Below, one piece after another: positions 7,619 through 9,113 of a DNA stretch of 9,113 bases. The notes under the pieces are model-generated. The model worked only from the letters and a program-made list of their open reading frames with translations. It was not told the DNA's origin and did not search any database. Position 1 is the first letter of the stretch. Every line of letters starts with the position of its first letter. Both the position numbers and the translations under genes were made by a program. Origin of the DNA: Candidatus Zhuqueibacterota bacterium (GTDB lineage Bacteria > Zhuqueibacterota > Zhuqueibacteria > Oceanimicrobiales > Oceanimicrobiaceae); assembly GCA_011775825.1 (NCBI GenBank), contig JAABYK010000578.1, forward strand, positions 799 through 9,911, in the 5' to 3' direction.

Positions 7619-7632
7619 ATAATGAGCATTAT
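7619..7632. repeat. Near-palindrome just after the ilvE stop
   Basis: ATAATG-AG-CATTAT lies 2 bp downstream of the ilvE stop codon. The two 6-bp arms match perfectly, but the 2-nt centre is too small for a normal RNA loop and no T-run follows. It may be a protein-binding site or chance in AT-rich DNA. Confidence 0.3.
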
Positions 7633-7634
7633 TC

Positions 7635-8558
7635 TCAAATGAACGTAAGCCAACCATACTTATCTTCAATCTCGCCGGTCAAGATCCCGAAGAAGTGCTT
7701 TTGAATCTTCTCGGTAATCGGACCTCTTCGACCTTGGCCAATGGGAATGCGATCGATCGATTTGATGGGACTGACCTCCGCAGCGCTTCCGGTAAAAAAC
7801 ACCTCATCGGCAATGTACAAAAACTCGCGAGGGATGGAAGCGACTTCGATTTTGTATCCCAGCGCTTCCGCTAAATTGATCACACAGTCACGAGTTATGC
7901 CGGGCAAAACAGACGAGGCTAACGACGGAGTGTAAATCTTCCCGTCGCGAATGACAAAAATGTTCTCGCCGCTGCCTTCGCTGACGAGTCCGCCGGCATC
8001 CAAAGCAATTCCCTCGATGTAGCCATCCGCCTTTGCTTCGAGATTGATGAGCTGTGAGTTCATGTAGTTTGCCCCACATTTTGCCATGGCGGGAAAGGTG
8101 TTCGGTCGCATTCGATTCCATGATGACACTCGAACATCGACGCCCACGTTGATGGCTTCATCACCAAGGTATTTTCCCCAGGCCAATGCGCCGACAACCA
8201 GCTCGGTCGGCGTGTCTTTCGGATCGACCCCGAGACTGCCGTAACCTCGAAACGCGATGGGCCGTATGTAAGCCTCTTCCAAACCGTTGATTTTTACGAC
8301 ATCGATGCAAGCCTGTTCCACAACCTCCCTCGAAAACGGCATGGGAATTCGATAAATCTTTGCAGAATCATACAGACGTCTGATATGATCCTTCAAACGA
8401 AAGATGGCCGGTCCCCTGGCTGTTTTGTAGCAACGAAATCCTTCAAACACAGAGGAGCCATAATGCAGTACGTGACACATAACGTGAATCTTGGCGTCCC
8501 GCCAATCGATCATTTTCCCACTAAACCATATCTTCCCACTTTCAAGAAACTCAGACAT
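7635..8558 (-). CDS. ilvE: Branched-chain amino acid aminotransferase (class IV, PLP)
   Basis: Cytosolic PLP enzyme that transfers the amino group between glutamate and the 2-keto acids of leucine, isoleucine and valine. The 307-aa length is normal for the family. The N-terminal FSGKMIDWRDAKIHV and YGSSVFEGFRCYKT (33-46) blocks are present, followed by YIRPIAFRGYGSLGV (97-111), which is typical of the BCAT group rather than D-amino acid transaminase or aminodeoxychorismate lyase. The Schiff-base lysine is K160 in PAMAKCGANYMNS. E194 in VSEGSGENIF and the TPSLASSVLPGITR block (210-223), followed by FFTGSAAEV (254-262), complete the cofactor site. Start: ATG with GGAGG 8 nt upstream. It follows an acyl-CoA dehydrogenase gene by 150 bp. 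The enzyme could serve synthesis or breakdown; the neighbour favours neither firmly, though acyl-CoA dehydrogenases act later in branched-chain degradation. Confidence 0.95.
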   Translation of the reverse strand: MSEFLESGKIWFSGKMIDWRDAKIHVMCHVLHYGSSVFEGFRCYKTARGPAIFRLKDHIRRLYDSAKIYRIPMPFSREVVEQACIDVVKINGLEEAYIRPIAFRGYGSLGVDPKDTPTELVVGALAWGKYLGDEAINVGVDVRVSSWNRMRPNTFPAMAKCGANYMNSQLINLEAKADGYIEGIALDAGGLVSEGSGENIFVIRDGKIYTPSLASSVLPGITRDCVINLAEALGYKIEVASIPREFLYIADEVFFTGSAAEVSPIKSIDRIPIGQGRRGPITEKIQKHFFGILTGEIEDKYGWLTFI

Positions 8559-8585
8559 GATGTCGTCCTCCGGAAATTATTAGAA

Positions 8586-8604
8586 ATTTAAATTTAATTT
8601 AAAT
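8586..8604. repeat. Two ATTTAAAT palindromes in the ilvE leader
   Basis: ATTTAAAT occurs at 8586-8593 and 8597-8604, each a perfect 8-bp palindrome, with centres 11 bp apart (about one helical turn). They lie 28-46 bp upstream of the ilvE start, where a -10 box or an operator would be expected. A loose TTGTTT hexamer (minus strand, 8623-8628) sits upstream, but its distance to any -10-like hexamer is not ideal. Likely the ilvE promoter region; the exact elements are not resolved. Confidence 0.35.
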
Positions 8605-8631
8605 CGTGTCTGAACGGAAACGAAACAATCA

Positions 8632-8655
8632 GGCCACTCGAGAAATTGCTCGGCC
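8632..8655 (-). terminator. Weak candidate terminator after the acyl-CoA dehydrogenase gene
   Basis: On the minus strand GGCCGAG can pair with CTC and GGCC around a CAATTT loop, leaving a 4-nt bulge (GAGT). It is followed by TGATTGTTTCGTTT, which is only partly T-rich. The bulge and broken T-tract make it a poor intrinsic terminator, so readthrough into ilvE is possible. Confidence 0.25.
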
Positions 8656-8708
8656 AGATGCTAACGATGCACTGGTGATGTGTGTTTTCGTTGAGACACC
8701 AAACCGTC

Positions 8709-9113
8709 TTACGCTTCCAACAGCCCCCGGGCAATGACCAATCGCTGGATTTCAGACGTGCCTTCGTAGATTTCGGTAATTTTGGAATCCCGCATAAATC
8801 TTTCTACCGGGTAATCTTTTAAGTAACCGTATCCTCCAAAAATCTGTACCGCTTTCGTGGCCGCATCAACGGCAATTTCAGAGGCATACAGTTTCGCTTT
8901 TGCCGCCTCCATGGAAAAATTCTGGCTCTGATCCTTCTTCCAGGCTGCCTGGTAGGTTAGCAACCTCGCGGCGTCGATGGTGGTTTCCATATCCGCCAGC
9001 ATGAATTGGATGGCCTCAAATTTTCCAATTTCCCGACCAAACTGAACGCGTTCTTTTGAATACTTAATCGCGGCTTCCAACGATGCCTGAGCAATTCCCA
9101 GCGCCTGGGCGGC
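8709..9113 (-). CDS. Acyl-CoA dehydrogenase, C-terminal 134 residues (5' end beyond the window)
   Basis: FAD enzyme that oxidises acyl-CoA to 2-enoyl-CoA, passing electrons to ETF. Only the C-terminal helical domain is visible, in frame from the window edge. Seen here (fragment numbering): ERVQFGREIGKFEAIQ (21-36), with the conserved arginine of the FGR motif; the flavin-binding QIFGGYGY block (90-97); and IYEGTSEIQR (115-124). E117 in that last motif matches the catalytic glutamate position of the short/medium-chain and butyryl-CoA group (MCAD E376). The sequence resembles short-chain or butyryl-CoA dehydrogenases, but substrate length cannot be read from this part. A TTG at 9080 is not the start: the reading frame and homology continue to the edge. 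The neighbour ilvE makes a branched-chain acyl-CoA substrate possible but unproven. Confidence 0.95.
   Translation of the reverse strand, partial: AAQALGIAQASLEAAIKYSKERVQFGREIGKFEAIQFMLADMETTIDAARLLTYQAAWKKDQSQNFSMEAAKAKLYASEIAVDAATKAVQIFGGYGYLKDYPVERFMRDSKITEIYEGTSEIQRLVIARGLLEA

Noticed and set aside
7301..7669. 122-codon minus-strand open frame between ilvE and nusB
   Set aside because: It overlaps the ilvE end, and its sequence looks random. The family-like residues in this stretch are in the other two minus-strand frames.
8559..8708. T-box, riboswitch or leader-peptide attenuator upstream of ilvE
   Set aside because: The 150-bp leader has no T-box core, no codon-rich leader peptide and no competing stem pair that I can find.

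Overview
The window is a run of housekeeping genes, all read on the minus strand. From right to left (the direction of transcription) they are: the 3' part of an acyl-CoA dehydrogenase gene, a branched-chain aminotransferase (ilvE), a 443-bp gap holding a frameshifted small gene, nusB, secA, smg (DUF494), topA, and a xerC-type tyrosine recombinase that runs off the left edge. I see no rRNA, tRNA, CRISPR array, insertion sequence or phage gene.

Organism: bacterial. SecA is long (1063 aa) and carries an acidic N-terminal insertion, an enlarged segment between the first helicase motifs and the next conserved block, and a C-terminal zinc-binding tail. Its internal sequence resembles SecA of the Bacteroidetes/FCB superphylum. 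The smg-topA-xerC order and the exact type of Smg and SecA sequence suggest a deeper FCB lineage (Calditrichota, KSB1 or Ignavibacteria-like) rather than a proteobacterium or firmicute. This placement is inference from remembered family features, not from a search.

Layout: positions 1-3395 hold a tight cluster, smg-(28 bp)-topA-(20-bp overlap)-xerC, which joins a conserved protein of unknown role to DNA topology and chromosome-dimer resolution. Positions 3524-7191 hold nusB-(29 bp)-secA, joining an rRNA antitermination factor to the protein-export motor; a 128-bp gap separates this pair from smg. Positions 7192-7634 are the longest gene-poor stretch. It holds a small gene broken by one apparent base loss in a T-run, a 7-bp inverted repeat and a pair of GGTTGCA repeats one helical turn apart. 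Positions 7635-9113 hold ilvE and the acyl-CoA dehydrogenase end, which together suggest branched-chain amino acid or acyl-CoA metabolism, with a 150-bp AT-rich leader between them.

I found no convincing undescribed multi-gene system here. The items most worth a second look are the broken small gene, the four-cysteine insertion inside the SecA motor, and the fourth Cys4 cluster at the end of TopA.
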